Source: Pseudomonas simiae
Lineage (GTDB): Bacteria > Pseudomonadota > Gammaproteobacteria > Pseudomonadales > Pseudomonadaceae
DNA length: 64,000 bases
Direction: 5' to 3'
NCBI RefSeq assembly: GCF_900111895.1
Contig: NZ_FOKB01000005.1
Coordinates: 337,718 to 401,717 of the forward strand
Shown: one piece after another, positions 48,846 through 58,983 of the stretch
Layout of the letters: each line of letters begins with the position of its first letter
How positions within the stretch are numbered: the stretch's first letter is position 1
Notes under the pieces: generated by a model
Database searches by the model: none
Told to the model about the DNA's origin: nothing
What the model saw: the letters and a program-made list of their open reading frames with translations, nothing else
Translations under genes and position numbers: made by a program

Positions 48846-50591
48846 ATGCCGTTACGGACTCTGGAAACCTGGCCCCACGGCGCAATCATGCTGGACGCGC
48901 AACACACGCGTTTTGCCTTGTGGGCGCCAGACGCGCTTTATGTCAGCGTTGAATTGGAAAACGGCAAGTCCGTCGCCATGCTGCCCCAGGCAGAAGGCTG
49001 GTTTGAAACTGAAATAGCGTGCCCGGCGGGCACGCGCTACCGCTTCAATATCGACGGGGAAATGGATGTACCCGACCCTGCCTCCAGGGCCCAGGCCTCG
49101 GATGTACACGGTTGGAGCGTGGTGGTCGATCCCCTCGCCTATCAATGGCGTCACAGCCAGTGGCAAGGCCGCCCCTGGCACGAGGCCGTCATTTATGAGC
49201 TGCACGTCGGCGCGATGGGCGGCTATGCCGGTGTCGAGAAACATCTGCCACGCTTGGCCGAGCTGGGCGTGACTGCCATTGAATTGATGCCGCTGGCGCA
49301 ATTTCCCGGTGAACGCAACTGGGGTTACGACGGCGTCCTGCCCTACGCGCCCCAAGCCTCCTACGGCACGCCCGACCAACTCAAGCACCTGATCGACAGT
49401 GCCCACGAACATGGCCTGGCGGTAATCCTCGACGTCGTTTACAACCACTTCGGCCCCGACGGCAACTACCTTGGCCAATACGCCAAAGGCTTCTTCCAGG
49501 AAGACGTGCACACGCCCTGGGGCGCGGGTATCGACTTCGATCGGCGTGAAGTACGGGACTTCTTCCTGGATAACGCCTTGATGTGGCTGCTCGAATATCG
49601 CTTCGACGGCCTACGCCTGGACGCCGTACACGCCATCGATAACCCGGACTTTCTCAAACAACTGGCTCACCGCGTTCGTGAGCAAGTCGACACGGGCCGA
49701 CACGTCTGGCTGATGCTGGAAAACGAACTTAATCAAGCCAGCCTCCTGCAGCACGATTTTGACGCGCAATGGAATGATGACTTTCATAACGTCCTACACG
49801 TACTGCTGACCGGCGAAACCGACGCCTATTACAGCGACTTTGCCCAGGCGCCTACCGCCAAACTGGCGCGCTGCCTGGGCGAAGGCTTTATCTACCAGGG
49901 CCATACCACTCGCCATGGCCATGAACGCGGCGAACCCAGCGGGCACCTGCCGCCGAGCGCGTTTGTGGCGTTTTTGCAGAATCATGACCAGATCGGCAAC
50001 CGTGCCCTGGGCGAGCGCCTGCATCAACTGTGCTCGCCCCAGGCGTTAGAGGCGGCGACGGCCCTGCTGCTGCTCTCACCCATGATCCCGCTGATGTTCA
50101 TGGGCGACGAAGTCAACGCCAGCGAGCCCTTCCTGTTTTTTACCGACCACCATGGCGAACTGGCGGAAGCCGTACGCGAAGGCCGTCGTAACGAGTTCGC
50201 CGACTTCGCCGCGTTCCATGACCCGCAGCGACGTGAACGCATCCCTGATCCCAATGCGCTGGCGACTTTCCAGCAGTCGGCCCCGACCTTTGCAGACCAT
50301 CCACACGCCCAGCTCTACCGCCAACTGCTGAACCTGCGCCACCACCACATCGTGCCGCACGTGCCGGGCAGCCTCGCGCTGGGCGCGCAGGTGCTGGCCG
50401 ACGGTGCCGTCAGCGCGCGCTGGCGCCTGGGTAATGGCAGTCTGCTGCAGATCGACCTCAACCTGAGTGCCACGCCGCTGGATCATCCGGCCGCGGGGCC
50501 TGTCCTTTTCGAAACGCCTGCCAACCTCGGTGCCCACCTGCCGCCGTACAGCGCACGCGTTACCCTATCCCCTGTTGGAGAGCACCCTTGA
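48846..50591 (+). CDS. treZ: Malto-oligosyltrehalose trehalohydrolase TreZ
   Basis: A 581-residue GH13 enzyme with an N-terminal beta (CBM48-like) domain (RFALWAPDALYVSVEL), a catalytic barrel and a C-terminal sheet domain. The catalytic groups lie in LRLDAVHAI (nucleophile Asp), MLENELNQ (acid Glu) and LQNHDQIGNR (Asp). It cuts trehalose from the end capped by TreY. A GGGAGG site precedes it, and its stop codon overlaps the malQ TTG start. Confidence 0.95.
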   Translation: MPLRTLETWPHGAIMLDAQHTRFALWAPDALYVSVELENGKSVAMLPQAEGWFETEIACPAGTRYRFNIDGEMDVPDPASRAQASDVHGWSVVVDPLAYQWRHSQWQGRPWHEAVIYELHVGAMGGYAGVEKHLPRLAELGVTAIELMPLAQFPGERNWGYDGVLPYAPQASYGTPDQLKHLIDSAHEHGLAVILDVVYNHFGPDGNYLGQYAKGFFQEDVHTPWGAGIDFDRREVRDFFLDNALMWLLEYRFDGLRLDAVHAIDNPDFLKQLAHRVREQVDTGRHVWLMLENELNQASLLQHDFDAQWNDDFHNVLHVLLTGETDAYYSDFAQAPTAKLARCLGEGFIYQGHTTRHGHERGEPSGHLPPSAFVAFLQNHDQIGNRALGERLHQLCSPQALEAATALLLLSPMIPLMFMGDEVNASEPFLFFTDHHGELAEAVREGRRNEFADFAAFHDPQRRERIPDPNALATFQQSAPTFADHPHAQLYRQLLNLRHHHIVPHVPGSLALGAQVLADGAVSARWRLGNGSLLQIDLNLSATPLDHPAAGPVLFETPANLGAHLPPYSARVTLSPVGEHP

Positions 50592-52672
50592 GCGAAGCGA
50601 ACCTGGAAATCCTCGCCAGCCGAGCGGGACTGGCCGTCGATTGGATCGACGCAAACGGCCGCCCGCAACGTGTAAAACCCGACGCCCTGCGCGCCGTTCT
50701 CAAAGGTCTGGGCCACCCGGCCGACAGCGATGCCGAGGTCGACGCCAGCCTGCTCGAACTGGAACGAGCGCAACAAGACACACACCTGCCGCCGCTGATG
50801 ACCATCGACAGCGGCGAAGGCCTGGACCTGGCCCGCTACTTTGAACCCGACACCCTGTGTCGAGTCAGCCTCGAAGACGGCGAAACCCTGGATCTGCGCC
50901 TCGATGGCGACGCGGTGCTGCCGGGCGTCATCGCACTCGGTTATCACCAGGTGCATATCGCCGAACAGACCTTCACCTTGGCCGTCGCGCCTACCCATTG
51001 CTACAGCGTGGCCGAGGCCGTCGACAGCCGCCCGGCCCGCGCCTGGGGCCTCAGCGCGCAACTGTATAGCTTGCGCCGCCTGGGCGATGGCGGGTTTGGC
51101 GACACCCTGGCCCTGGAACACCTGGCCCGTTCGGCCGCCGAGCGCGGTGCCGATGCCCTGGCGATCAGCCCAATGCACGCAATGTTCAGCGCCGACACCG
51201 AGCGCTACAGCCCGTATTCGCCGTCGAGTCGTTTGTTCCTCAACAGTTTGTACGCCTCGCCGGGCTGCATCCTGGGTGAGCGCGAAGTGCGCAATGCCAT
51301 CGACGCTTTAGGCCTGACGGATGAGCTGCACGACCTGGAACAACACACCCTCATCGACTGGCCCACGGCCGCCAAGGCCAAGCAACGCCTGCTGCGGGCG
51401 CTGTATGAGGACTTCCGCCACGGCCAGCATCCACAACACGCCGACTTCTTGAGTTTCCGCCAGGCCGGTGGTGAAGCGCTGGAAAACCACTGTCGCTTCG
51501 AAGCCGTGCAAGCGGCGCGTGCCGCCAAAGGTGAAGACCTCGACTGGCGCCACTGGCCCGAAGACTGGCGCAACCCGCAGAGCCCGGCGCTGGTCGCTTT
51601 CGCCGCAGCAAACGCGGATGAGATCGGCTATTTCGCCTTCAGCCAGTGGCTGATCGCCCGCTGCCTGGAACGTGCGCAACAAGCTGCCCGCGGCAGTGGC
51701 ATGGGCGTCGGCTTGATTGCAGACCTGGCCGTGGGCGCCGACGGCGGTGGCAGCCAGGCCTGGAGTCGCCAGGACGAATTGCTTGCGAATCTGACCGTGG
51801 GCGCGCCACCCGATATCCTCAACCGTGCCGGCCAAGGCTGGGGCATCTCCGCGTTCTCCCCAGAAGGGCTTAAGCGCCATGGTTTCCGTGCATTTATCGA
51901 AATGCTGCGCGCCAACTTCGCCCATGCCGGTGGCTTGCGCATCGACCATGTGATGGGCCTGCAACGCCTATGGGTGATCCCCATGGGTGCCTCGCCGCGT
52001 GAAGGCGCCTACCTGTATTACCCAGTGGACGACCTGCTGCGCCTGCTGGCCTTGGAATCCCACCGCCACCACGCGATCGTGCTCGGAGAAGACTTGGGCA
52101 CGGTACCGGACGGCCTGCGCGAAAAACTTATCGCGCGCTCGATCCTGGGTATGCGCGTGTTGTTGTTCGAGCAAAACCACGACGGCCAGTTCAAGCCGAT
52201 CCTCGACTGGCCGGACAATGCCCTGGCCACCACCAGCACCCATGACCTGCCGACCCTCAACGGTTGGTGGCACAGCCGTGATATCGACTGGAACGTCCAG
52301 CTTGGCCTGATCGATGCGCCCACTGTGGAGCAATGGAGTGAACACCGCCTGCGCGAACGCCAGGCGCTGCGCCAGGCCTTGAGCCAGGACCCGCAGAACT
52401 TCGTCGAAGAAATCCGCAATGAAACCGACCATATGATCGACGCCAGCGTGCGCTACCTCGGCCATACCCGCGCCCCACTGGTGCTGTTGCCGCTGGAGGA
52501 CGCCCTCGGCGTGGAGGAACAGGCCAACCTCCCTGGCACCACCGACACCCACCCTAATTGGCGCCGCCGCCTGCCGGGCGAGGCGTCAAGCCTGCTCGAC
52601 AATGCCGGCGCAGCACGCCGCCTCGAACTGTTGGCCGTCGCGCGCAACCAAGCCTACGAGCGTGACCGATGA
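50588..52672 (+). CDS. malQ: 4-alpha-glucanotransferase MalQ
   Basis: A 694-residue GH77 amylomaltase that shuffles glucan segments between chains and releases glucose. The GH77 catalytic groups lie in GLRIDHVMGLQRLW (nucleophile Asp), VLGEDLGTVP (acid Glu) and STHDLPTLNGWW (Asp). The start is TTG, overlapping the treZ stop codon (TTGA) with GGAG upstream, so translation is coupled. Its stop codon in turn overlaps the treY start. Confidence 0.95.
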   Translation: MSEANLEILASRAGLAVDWIDANGRPQRVKPDALRAVLKGLGHPADSDAEVDASLLELERAQQDTHLPPLMTIDSGEGLDLARYFEPDTLCRVSLEDGETLDLRLDGDAVLPGVIALGYHQVHIAEQTFTLAVAPTHCYSVAEAVDSRPARAWGLSAQLYSLRRLGDGGFGDTLALEHLARSAAERGADALAISPMHAMFSADTERYSPYSPSSRLFLNSLYASPGCILGEREVRNAIDALGLTDELHDLEQHTLIDWPTAAKAKQRLLRALYEDFRHGQHPQHADFLSFRQAGGEALENHCRFEAVQAARAAKGEDLDWRHWPEDWRNPQSPALVAFAAANADEIGYFAFSQWLIARCLERAQQAARGSGMGVGLIADLAVGADGGGSQAWSRQDELLANLTVGAPPDILNRAGQGWGISAFSPEGLKRHGFRAFIEMLRANFAHAGGLRIDHVMGLQRLWVIPMGASPREGAYLYYPVDDLLRLLALESHRHHAIVLGEDLGTVPDGLREKLIARSILGMRVLLFEQNHDGQFKPILDWPDNALATTSTHDLPTLNGWWHSRDIDWNVQLGLIDAPTVEQWSEHRLRERQALRQALSQDPQNFVEEIRNETDHMIDASVRYLGHTRAPLVLLPLEDALGVEEQANLPGTTDTHPNWRRRLPGEASSLLDNAGAARRLELLAVARNQAYERDR

Positions 52673-55407
52673 AAGCACTGCCCCTGCGCGCTACCCAGCG
52701 CCTGCAATTCCATAAAGGTTTCACCCTGGACGACGCGGTGCCGCTGGTGCCCTACTTCGCCCGCCTTGGCATCAGCCACCTGTACGCTTCACCGCTGCTC
52801 AGCGCCCGCGCCGGTTCCATGCATGGCTACGACGTGGTCGACCCCACCCGCGTGAACCCGGAATTGGGAGGCGAAGCCGCCTTGCGTCGTCTGGTCGCCG
52901 CGTTGCGTGAACACGGGATGGGCCTGATCCTCGATATCGTCTCCAACCATATGGCGGTGGGTGGTGCGGATAATCCTTGGTGGCTGGACCTGCTGGAATG
53001 GGGGCGCATGAGCCCCTACAGCGAGTTCTTCGATATCCAGTGGCACTCGCCCGACCCGCTGCTCAAAGGCCAGTTACTGATGCCGTTCCTTGGCAGCGAT
53101 TACGGCGAAGCCTTGCAGAACGGCACCGTGAGCCTGCAGTTTGATGCGACCCACGGCGCGTTCTACGTTGAGCATTACGAACATCGTTTTCCGATATGCC
53201 CACGGGATTACGCGACGATCCTGGGTAACGATGAATTACTCAGGCCGTTGTCCGACCGCTTCAGCGCCCTGGCCTACCAGGACGATGCTTACCACGAAGC
53301 CGCCTGGCTCAAACAGGCACTGGCCGAACGGGCCACTGAAGAACCCGTACTCCAGGCCATCGAGGCGCAGCTGGCGACGTTCGACTTCGACCGCCTGCAT
53401 AATCTGCTCGAACAACAGGCCTATCGCCTCGCCAGCTGGCGCACCGCAGCCGACGATATCAACTGGCGACGCTTCTTCGATGTCAACGAATTGGGCGGCT
53501 TGCGCGTAGAGCGCACCGCGGTATTTGAAGCCACCCATGGCAAGATCTTCGAACTGATCAGCGAAGGCCTGGTGGATGGCCTGCGCATCGACCATATCGA
53601 CGGCCTTGCCGACCCGCGCGGGTATTGCCGCAAACTGCGCCGCCGGGTGGATTCGCTGGCGCCGGACCGGCATTTGCCGATCTTCGTGGAGAAGATCCTC
53701 GGCGAAGGCGAAACCCTGCGCACCGATTGGCAAGTGGACGGCACTACCGGCTACGAGTTCATGAACCAGCTGTCCCTGCTGCAACATCACCCGGACGGCT
53801 TCGAGCCTTTGGCCCAATTGTGGACCCGTCACAGTGAACGGCCTGCGGCGTTCATCGAAGAAGCACGGCTGGCGCGCCAGCAAATCCTCAACGGCTCCCT
53901 CGGCGGCGACTTTGAAAGCGTGGCACAAGCCCTGCTGCAAGTGGCCCGCGACGATGTGATGACCCGCGACCTGACACTAGGCGCCATCCGCCGTGCCTTG
54001 CAGGAACTGATTGTGCATTTCCCGGTGTACCGCACCTACATCAGCGCGCGTGGGCGCAGCGCTGCTGACGACACGCTATTCAAGCAAGCCATGGACGGCG
54101 CACGCACAACCCTGGGCGAAGGCGACTGGCCGGTGCTCGACCACCTGGAAAAATGGCTGGGCGGTGAGCCCTGGCGAAATCGCCCGGTGGGCCGTGAACG
54201 CAAGATCCTCAAGCATGCTTGTGTGCGCTTCCAGCAATTGACTTCTCCCGCTGCCGCCAAGGCCGTGGAAGACACCGCGTTCTATCGCTCGGCGGTACTG
54301 CTGTCGCGCAACGACGTGGGCTTCAGCACGGAACAGTTCAGCGCGCCATTGAGCGACTTTCATGCGGTCAACCAGCAGCGCCTGCAGACTTTTCCCGACA
54401 ACCTGCTGGCCACTGCCACCCATGACCACAAGCGCGGCGAAGACACTCGCGCACGCCTGGCGGTGTTGAGTGAATGCGCGCCGTGGTACGTCGAACAGGT
54501 GGAGCATTGGCGCACCCTCGCCGCGCCGTTGCGTACCGATGCAAGCACGCCGTCGGCCGGCGATGAATTGATCCTGTATCAGGTCCTGCTGGGCAGTTGG
54601 CCGCTGGATCAGGGCGCTGACTTTGCTGCCTACCAGCAGCGCCTGTGGCAGTGGCAACAAAAAGCCCTGCGCGAAGCCAAGTTGCAGAGCAGCTGGAGCG
54701 CGCCCAACGAGGCTTATGAACAAGGCGTCGAAGCGTTCCTTTCACGGCTGCTGCTAAGCGAGGACGGCCGCGCCCTACGGACCGCCATCGGCAATGCTGC
54801 TCAAGCGATCGCCCCTGCCGGTGCGCTGAATGGCCTGGCGCAATCCTTGCTTCGTCTCACCGTGCCAGGTGTACCGGACCTGTACCAGGGCGTTGAGTTC
54901 TGGGATTTCAGCCTGGTAGACCCGGACAACCGTCGCCCGGTGGATTTCAGTGCACGGCAAGAGGCGCTGGCTACCCCTGCGGATATCGGCGAACTGTTGT
55001 TCAACTGGCGTGACGGGCGTATCAAACAGGCGCTGATTGCTCAGGTGTTGGCCGTGCGCATGGCCCATCCCGAGCTGTTCCGCAGCGCCACCTACACACC
55101 GCTGGAAGTGGTCGGCAAACACGCCGAGCGGGTGGTCGCCTTTTGTCGCGAACACCAGGGCAAACGCTTGCTGGTGGTGGTGCCACGTTGGCCCCATGAC
55201 CTGCTTGAAAACGGTGTGCATCCCCAGATCAATGCGCAGGTTTGGGGCGATACACGGGTGAAATTACCGTTCGCCGCGACAACTCAAAACTGGAAGGGAC
55301 TTTTTCATACAGGCGCAGTCACACCAGACAAGGAGCTGTTGGTTAGCGCTGCCCTGGGGGATTTCCCGGTCAATGTCTTTATCAATCCTGATGATCAAGA
55401 AAGCTGA
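52669..55407 (+). CDS. treY: Malto-oligosyltrehalose synthase TreY
   Basis: A 912-residue GH13 enzyme that turns the reducing-end glucose of a malto-oligosaccharide into an alpha,alpha-1,1 (trehalosyl) linkage. Signatures are the N-terminal YFARLGISHLYASPLL, GLRIDHIDGLADP (nucleophile Asp), FVEKILGEGE (acid Glu) and the TreY-specific TATHDHKRGEDTRARL. It overlaps malQ by ATGA. With TreZ it forms the glucan-to-trehalose route. Confidence 0.95.
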   Translation: MKALPLRATQRLQFHKGFTLDDAVPLVPYFARLGISHLYASPLLSARAGSMHGYDVVDPTRVNPELGGEAALRRLVAALREHGMGLILDIVSNHMAVGGADNPWWLDLLEWGRMSPYSEFFDIQWHSPDPLLKGQLLMPFLGSDYGEALQNGTVSLQFDATHGAFYVEHYEHRFPICPRDYATILGNDELLRPLSDRFSALAYQDDAYHEAAWLKQALAERATEEPVLQAIEAQLATFDFDRLHNLLEQQAYRLASWRTAADDINWRRFFDVNELGGLRVERTAVFEATHGKIFELISEGLVDGLRIDHIDGLADPRGYCRKLRRRVDSLAPDRHLPIFVEKILGEGETLRTDWQVDGTTGYEFMNQLSLLQHHPDGFEPLAQLWTRHSERPAAFIEEARLARQQILNGSLGGDFESVAQALLQVARDDVMTRDLTLGAIRRALQELIVHFPVYRTYISARGRSAADDTLFKQAMDGARTTLGEGDWPVLDHLEKWLGGEPWRNRPVGRERKILKHACVRFQQLTSPAAAKAVEDTAFYRSAVLLSRNDVGFSTEQFSAPLSDFHAVNQQRLQTFPDNLLATATHDHKRGEDTRARLAVLSECAPWYVEQVEHWRTLAAPLRTDASTPSAGDELILYQVLLGSWPLDQGADFAAYQQRLWQWQQKALREAKLQSSWSAPNEAYEQGVEAFLSRLLLSEDGRALRTAIGNAAQAIAPAGALNGLAQSLLRLTVPGVPDLYQGVEFWDFSLVDPDNRRPVDFSARQEALATPADIGELLFNWRDGRIKQALIAQVLAVRMAHPELFRSATYTPLEVVGKHAERVVAFCREHQGKRLLVVVPRWPHDLLENGVHPQINAQVWGDTRVKLPFAATTQNWKGLFHTGAVTPDKELLVSAALGDFPVNVFINPDDQES

Positions 55408-55431
55408 AAATTTTCTGTGAGGAGCATTGTG

Positions 55432-55704
55432 ATGAGTACTGAAGACAAACGCATACGCGAACTGGCGCATCAGATCTGGGAGTCCGAAGGCAAACCCCAT
55501 GGTGAAGATGCGCGGCACTGGGAGATGGCGCGCAAACTGGCGGAGGCCGAAGCGCTGACGCCGAGCAAGCCCAAGGCAGCCGTCAAACCCAAGGCTGGCG
55601 CCCCCAAGCCGCCGGCAAAAGCCAAGCCCGCGACGGCCGCGGCCAGCAAGCCGGCGCCACCGGCCGCTAAAAAGCCAGCCGCGCCGAAAAAGCCCAAGCC
55701 TTGA
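55432..55704 (+). CDS. DUF2934 protein with Lys/Pro/Ala-rich tail
   Basis: A 90-residue protein. The first 40 residues form a DUF2934-type helical domain (IRELAHQIWESEGKPHGEDA, then RHWEMARKLAEAEAL). The rest is a low-complexity tail of Lys, Pro and Ala like the C-terminus of histone H1. Such tails bind nucleic acid or polyanions. Function is unknown. Homologues are, from my knowledge, often found beside glycogen genes in pseudomonads. GAGGAG precedes ATG 55432, and a hairpin follows. Confidence 0.85.
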   Translation: MSTEDKRIRELAHQIWESEGKPHGEDARHWEMARKLAEAEALTPSKPKAAVKPKAGAPKPPAKAKPATAAASKPAPPAAKKPAAPKKPKP

Positions 55705-55709
55705 CCCCT

Positions 55710-55740
55710 CACCTCTTGCCGACGCTGTCGGCAAGAGGTG
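55710..55740 (+). terminator. Strong hairpin between DUF2934 and glgX
   Basis: A perfect 14-bp stem (CACCTCTTGCCGAC and GTCGGCAAGAGGTG, 3-base loop). It is followed only by ATTTC, so it may attenuate rather than end transcription before glgX. Confidence 0.65.
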
Positions 55741-55823
55741 ATTTCAACTACCAGACTCTCAGCTGAAATGTCGTCAGCAAGGCCGCGTTCGGCCTGAAAA
55801 AAGACCCTTGCAGGAGCAACTCA

Positions 55824-57983
55824 ATGCGCAAACCCGATAAAACCCCTTCGACGCCGGGCAATGAGCCGTCGCGAATTCGTGAAGGTTTGCCCTTCCCCCT
55901 TGGCGCCACTTGGGACGGCCTGGGCGTCAACTTTGCCTTGTTCTCGGCCAACGCGACCAAGGTCGAGCTGTGCCTCTTCGATGATTCCGGCGAAGTGGAA
56001 CTGGAGCGAATCGAACTGCCGGAATACACCGACGAAACCTTCCACGGTTACCTGCCCGACGCCCACCCCGGGCTGATTTACGGCTACCGCGTGTACGGCG
56101 CGTATGACCCGGCCAATGGCCATCGTTTCAACCACAACAAATTGCTGATCGACCCCTATGCCAAGCAACTGGTGGGCGAACTGAAGTGGTCCGAAGCACT
56201 GTTTGGCTACACCATCGGCCACCCGGACGACGACCTCAGTTTCGACGAACGCGACAGTGCGCCCTTCGTGCCCAAGTGCAAGGTCATCGACCCGGCACAC
56301 ACCTGGGGCAATGACCAACCCGTGCGTGTGCCATGGGATCGCACGATCATCTACGAGACCCACCTGCGCGGCATCAGCATGCGCCACCCTTCCGTGGGCG
56401 AATCCGTGCGCGGCACCTGCGCCGGGCTGATGGAAGACGACGTACTCAAGCACATTCGCCAGTTGGGCGTATCGTCGGTCGAATTGCTGCCCGTGCATGC
56501 CTTCGTCAATGACCAGCACCTGCTGCAAAAAGGCATGACGAACTATTGGGGTTACAACAGCATCGCGTTTTTCGCCCCTGACCCGCGTTACCTGGCCAGC
56601 GGCAAGATCGCCGAGTTCAAGGAAATGGTCGCGCACCTGCATGAGCAGAAGCTGGAAGTGATTCTCGACGTGGTCTACAACCACACCGCCGAAGGCAACG
56701 AGCGCGGCCCGACCCTGTCCATGCGCGGTATCGACAACGCGTCGTACTACCGTCTGATGCCCGATGACAAGCGCTTCTATATCAACGATTCCGGCACCGG
56801 CAATACCCTGGACCTGAGCCATCCGTGCGTGTTGCAGATGGTCACCGACTCCTTGCGTTACTGGGCCAATGAGATGCACGTCGACGGTTTCCGCTTCGAC
56901 CTGGCGACTATTCTTGGCCGTTACCGCGATGGTTTCGATGAGCGCCACAGTTTCCTGGTCGCCTGTCGCCAGGACCCGGTATTGCGCCAGCTCAAACTGA
57001 TCGCCGAGCCCTGGGACTGCGGCCCAGGCGGCTATCAGGTGGGTAACTTCCCACCGGGCTGGGTCGAATGGAACGACCGTTTCCGCGACACCGTGCGCGC
57101 GTTCTGGAAAGGCGATGACGGCCAGTTGGCGGATTTTGCCGGGCGCATGACCGCTTCGGGCGAGATGTTCAACCATCGGGGCCGCCGCCCCTACAGCTCG
57201 GTGAACTTCATCACCGCCCATGATGGTTTCACCCTGCACGACCTGGTGTCCTACAACGACAAGCACAACGAAGCCAACGACGAAAACAACCAGGACGGCA
57301 GCAACAACAACCTGTCCTGGAACCACGGCGTCGAAGGACCGACCGATGACCCGGAAATCAACGAACTGCGCCTGCGCCAGATGCGGAATTTTTTCGCCAC
57401 CCTGCTGCTGGCCCAAGGTACACCGATGATCGTGGCGGGTGATGAGTTCGCCCGTACCCAGCACGGCAACAACAACGCCTACTGCCAGGACAGCGAGATC
57501 GGCTGGGTCAACTGGGACTTGGACGACGACGGCAAGGCCCTGCTCAAGTTTGTGAAACGCCTGATCAAACTGCGCCTGGCCTACCCGATTCTGCGGCGTG
57601 GACGCTTCCTGGTGGGCGACTACAACGAAGACATCGGCGTGAAGGACGTCACCTGGCTCGCGCCGGATGGCAATGAAATGACCACCGAACAGTGGGAAGA
57701 CAGCCACGGCCGTTGCCTGGGGATGCTGATGGATGGCCGTGCGCAGGAAACCGGGATCCGCCGTGCCGGCGCGGATGCCACCTTGCTGCTGGTGGTCAAC
57801 GCCCATCACGACATGGTCAATTTCCGTCTGCCACCGGTGCCCGAAGGCGAGTTCTGGACCTGCATGCTTGATACCAATTCCCCAGCAGTGCGGGGCCAGG
57901 AGCGCTTTGATTTCGATCATGAGTACGCGGTGACCGGCCGTTCGTTGCTCCTGTTTGAATTGCAGCGTGAAGACGAGGTGTGA
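55824..57983 (+). CDS. glgX: Glycogen debranching enzyme GlgX
   Basis: A 719-residue GH13 isoamylase-type enzyme. An N-terminal CBM48 domain (LGATWDGLGVNFALFS) precedes the catalytic barrel, with VDGFRFDLATILGR (nucleophile Asp), LIAEPWDCGPGGYQVG (acid Glu) and FITAHDGFTLHDLVSY (Asp). It removes alpha-1,6 branches from glycogen limit dextrins, supplying linear chains for TreY. A GCAGGAGC site precedes the ATG. Confidence 0.96.
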   Translation: MRKPDKTPSTPGNEPSRIREGLPFPLGATWDGLGVNFALFSANATKVELCLFDDSGEVELERIELPEYTDETFHGYLPDAHPGLIYGYRVYGAYDPANGHRFNHNKLLIDPYAKQLVGELKWSEALFGYTIGHPDDDLSFDERDSAPFVPKCKVIDPAHTWGNDQPVRVPWDRTIIYETHLRGISMRHPSVGESVRGTCAGLMEDDVLKHIRQLGVSSVELLPVHAFVNDQHLLQKGMTNYWGYNSIAFFAPDPRYLASGKIAEFKEMVAHLHEQKLEVILDVVYNHTAEGNERGPTLSMRGIDNASYYRLMPDDKRFYINDSGTGNTLDLSHPCVLQMVTDSLRYWANEMHVDGFRFDLATILGRYRDGFDERHSFLVACRQDPVLRQLKLIAEPWDCGPGGYQVGNFPPGWVEWNDRFRDTVRAFWKGDDGQLADFAGRMTASGEMFNHRGRRPYSSVNFITAHDGFTLHDLVSYNDKHNEANDENNQDGSNNNLSWNHGVEGPTDDPEINELRLRQMRNFFATLLLAQGTPMIVAGDEFARTQHGNNNAYCQDSEIGWVNWDLDDDGKALLKFVKRLIKLRLAYPILRRGRFLVGDYNEDIGVKDVTWLAPDGNEMTTEQWEDSHGRCLGMLMDGRAQETGIRRAGADATLLLVVNAHHDMVNFRLPPVPEGEFWTCMLDTNSPAVRGQERFDFDHEYAVTGRSLLLFELQREDEV

Positions 57984-57984
57984 C

Positions 57985-58983
57985 ATGGCTCCGCATGGAA
58001 TCCTTCAAGGCTACCGGGGCTATGCGGACACGCACGCCCTGGGCGCGGCCCTGAAGGCACTTCAGGAAGAAGGCCTGGACCAACTGCCCTTGCCGGGCAG
58101 CGGTCAGACGCTCGAACGGTTCAGTCGCCTGGCGCAGGTGGCAGGCCATGACCTGCGCTTGTGCAAGCTGTTCGAAGGCCACACCGATGCGCTGGCAATC
58201 ATGGCTGAACTCAATAGCCCGTCACCGCCCTTGGGTAGCACCTGGGGCATGTGGGCAGCCGAGCCCCCCACCGCCAAGGTGCGCGTGTTCAAAGACGGCC
58301 ATCGCCTTAAGGTACAAGGGCGTAAGGCCTGGTGCTCCGGCGCGGCGGTGGTCAGCCATGGGTTGTTGACGGCCTGGGACGAAGAAGACCGCCAGCAGTT
58401 GGTGGCGGTTGCCATGGATCAACCGGGCATCATCGTGTCGGACGAAGGTTGGAACGCCGTGGGCATGGCCGCCACCGGCAGTGTGGACGTCGTGTTTGAC
58501 GAAGCCTGGGGGATCGCCGTGGGCGGACCGGGGGATTACCTCGCCCGCCCGGGTTTCTGGCAAGGCGGCATTGGCATTGCCGCCTGCTGGTACGGCGCGG
58601 CGCAACGCCTGGCGGAAGTCCTGCGTGACCAGTGCAGCAAGCGCCCTGAGCCCCATGCCCTCGCCCACCTCGGCGCGGTCGACAGCGCGCTGAACAGTGC
58701 CGCGTGTGTACTGCGCGCCAGCGCGGAACAGGTCGACCACGCCCCAAAGTCCAATGCCAGGATGTGGGCCCAGCAGACGCGGGCCTGCATCGAAGACACG
58801 GTCGAGCAAGTCATGCGCCACGTCGGCCGGGCCGTCGGAGCCGGGCCTTATTGCAAGGATCCGCACTTTGCCCAGTTGATGGCGGACTTGCCGGTGTATG
58901 TGCGCCAGAGTCACGCCGAACGCGACTTGGCCAGCCTCGGCGAATGCGTCGCCGGTGAACCCCCAGGGAGGTGGCAATTATGA
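57985..58983 (+). CDS. Acyl-CoA dehydrogenase-like protein of the PIG-L cluster
   Basis: A 332-residue protein with the acyl-CoA dehydrogenase fold but shorter than the usual 380 residues, mainly at the N-terminus. A central RKAWCSGAAVVSHGLLTAW segment and helical C-terminal CIEDTVEQVMRHVGRAVGAG fit the family. It begins one base after the glgX stop codon behind GAGG, and its stop codon overlaps the PIG-L gene by ATGA. It may be a dehydrogenase or a flavin oxygenase; the substrate is unknown. Confidence 0.8.
   Translation: MAPHGILQGYRGYADTHALGAALKALQEEGLDQLPLPGSGQTLERFSRLAQVAGHDLRLCKLFEGHTDALAIMAELNSPSPPLGSTWGMWAAEPPTAKVRVFKDGHRLKVQGRKAWCSGAAVVSHGLLTAWDEEDRQQLVAVAMDQPGIIVSDEGWNAVGMAATGSVDVVFDEAWGIAVGGPGDYLARPGFWQGGIGIAACWYGAAQRLAEVLRDQCSKRPEPHALAHLGAVDSALNSAACVLRASAEQVDHAPKSNARMWAQQTRACIEDTVEQVMRHVGRAVGAGPYCKDPHFAQLMADLPVYVRQSHAERDLASLGECVAGEPPGRWQL

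Noticed and set aside
55821..57986. A 721-residue antisense open frame opposite glgX
   Set aside because: It mirrors glgX almost exactly and has no independent ribosome site or domain.
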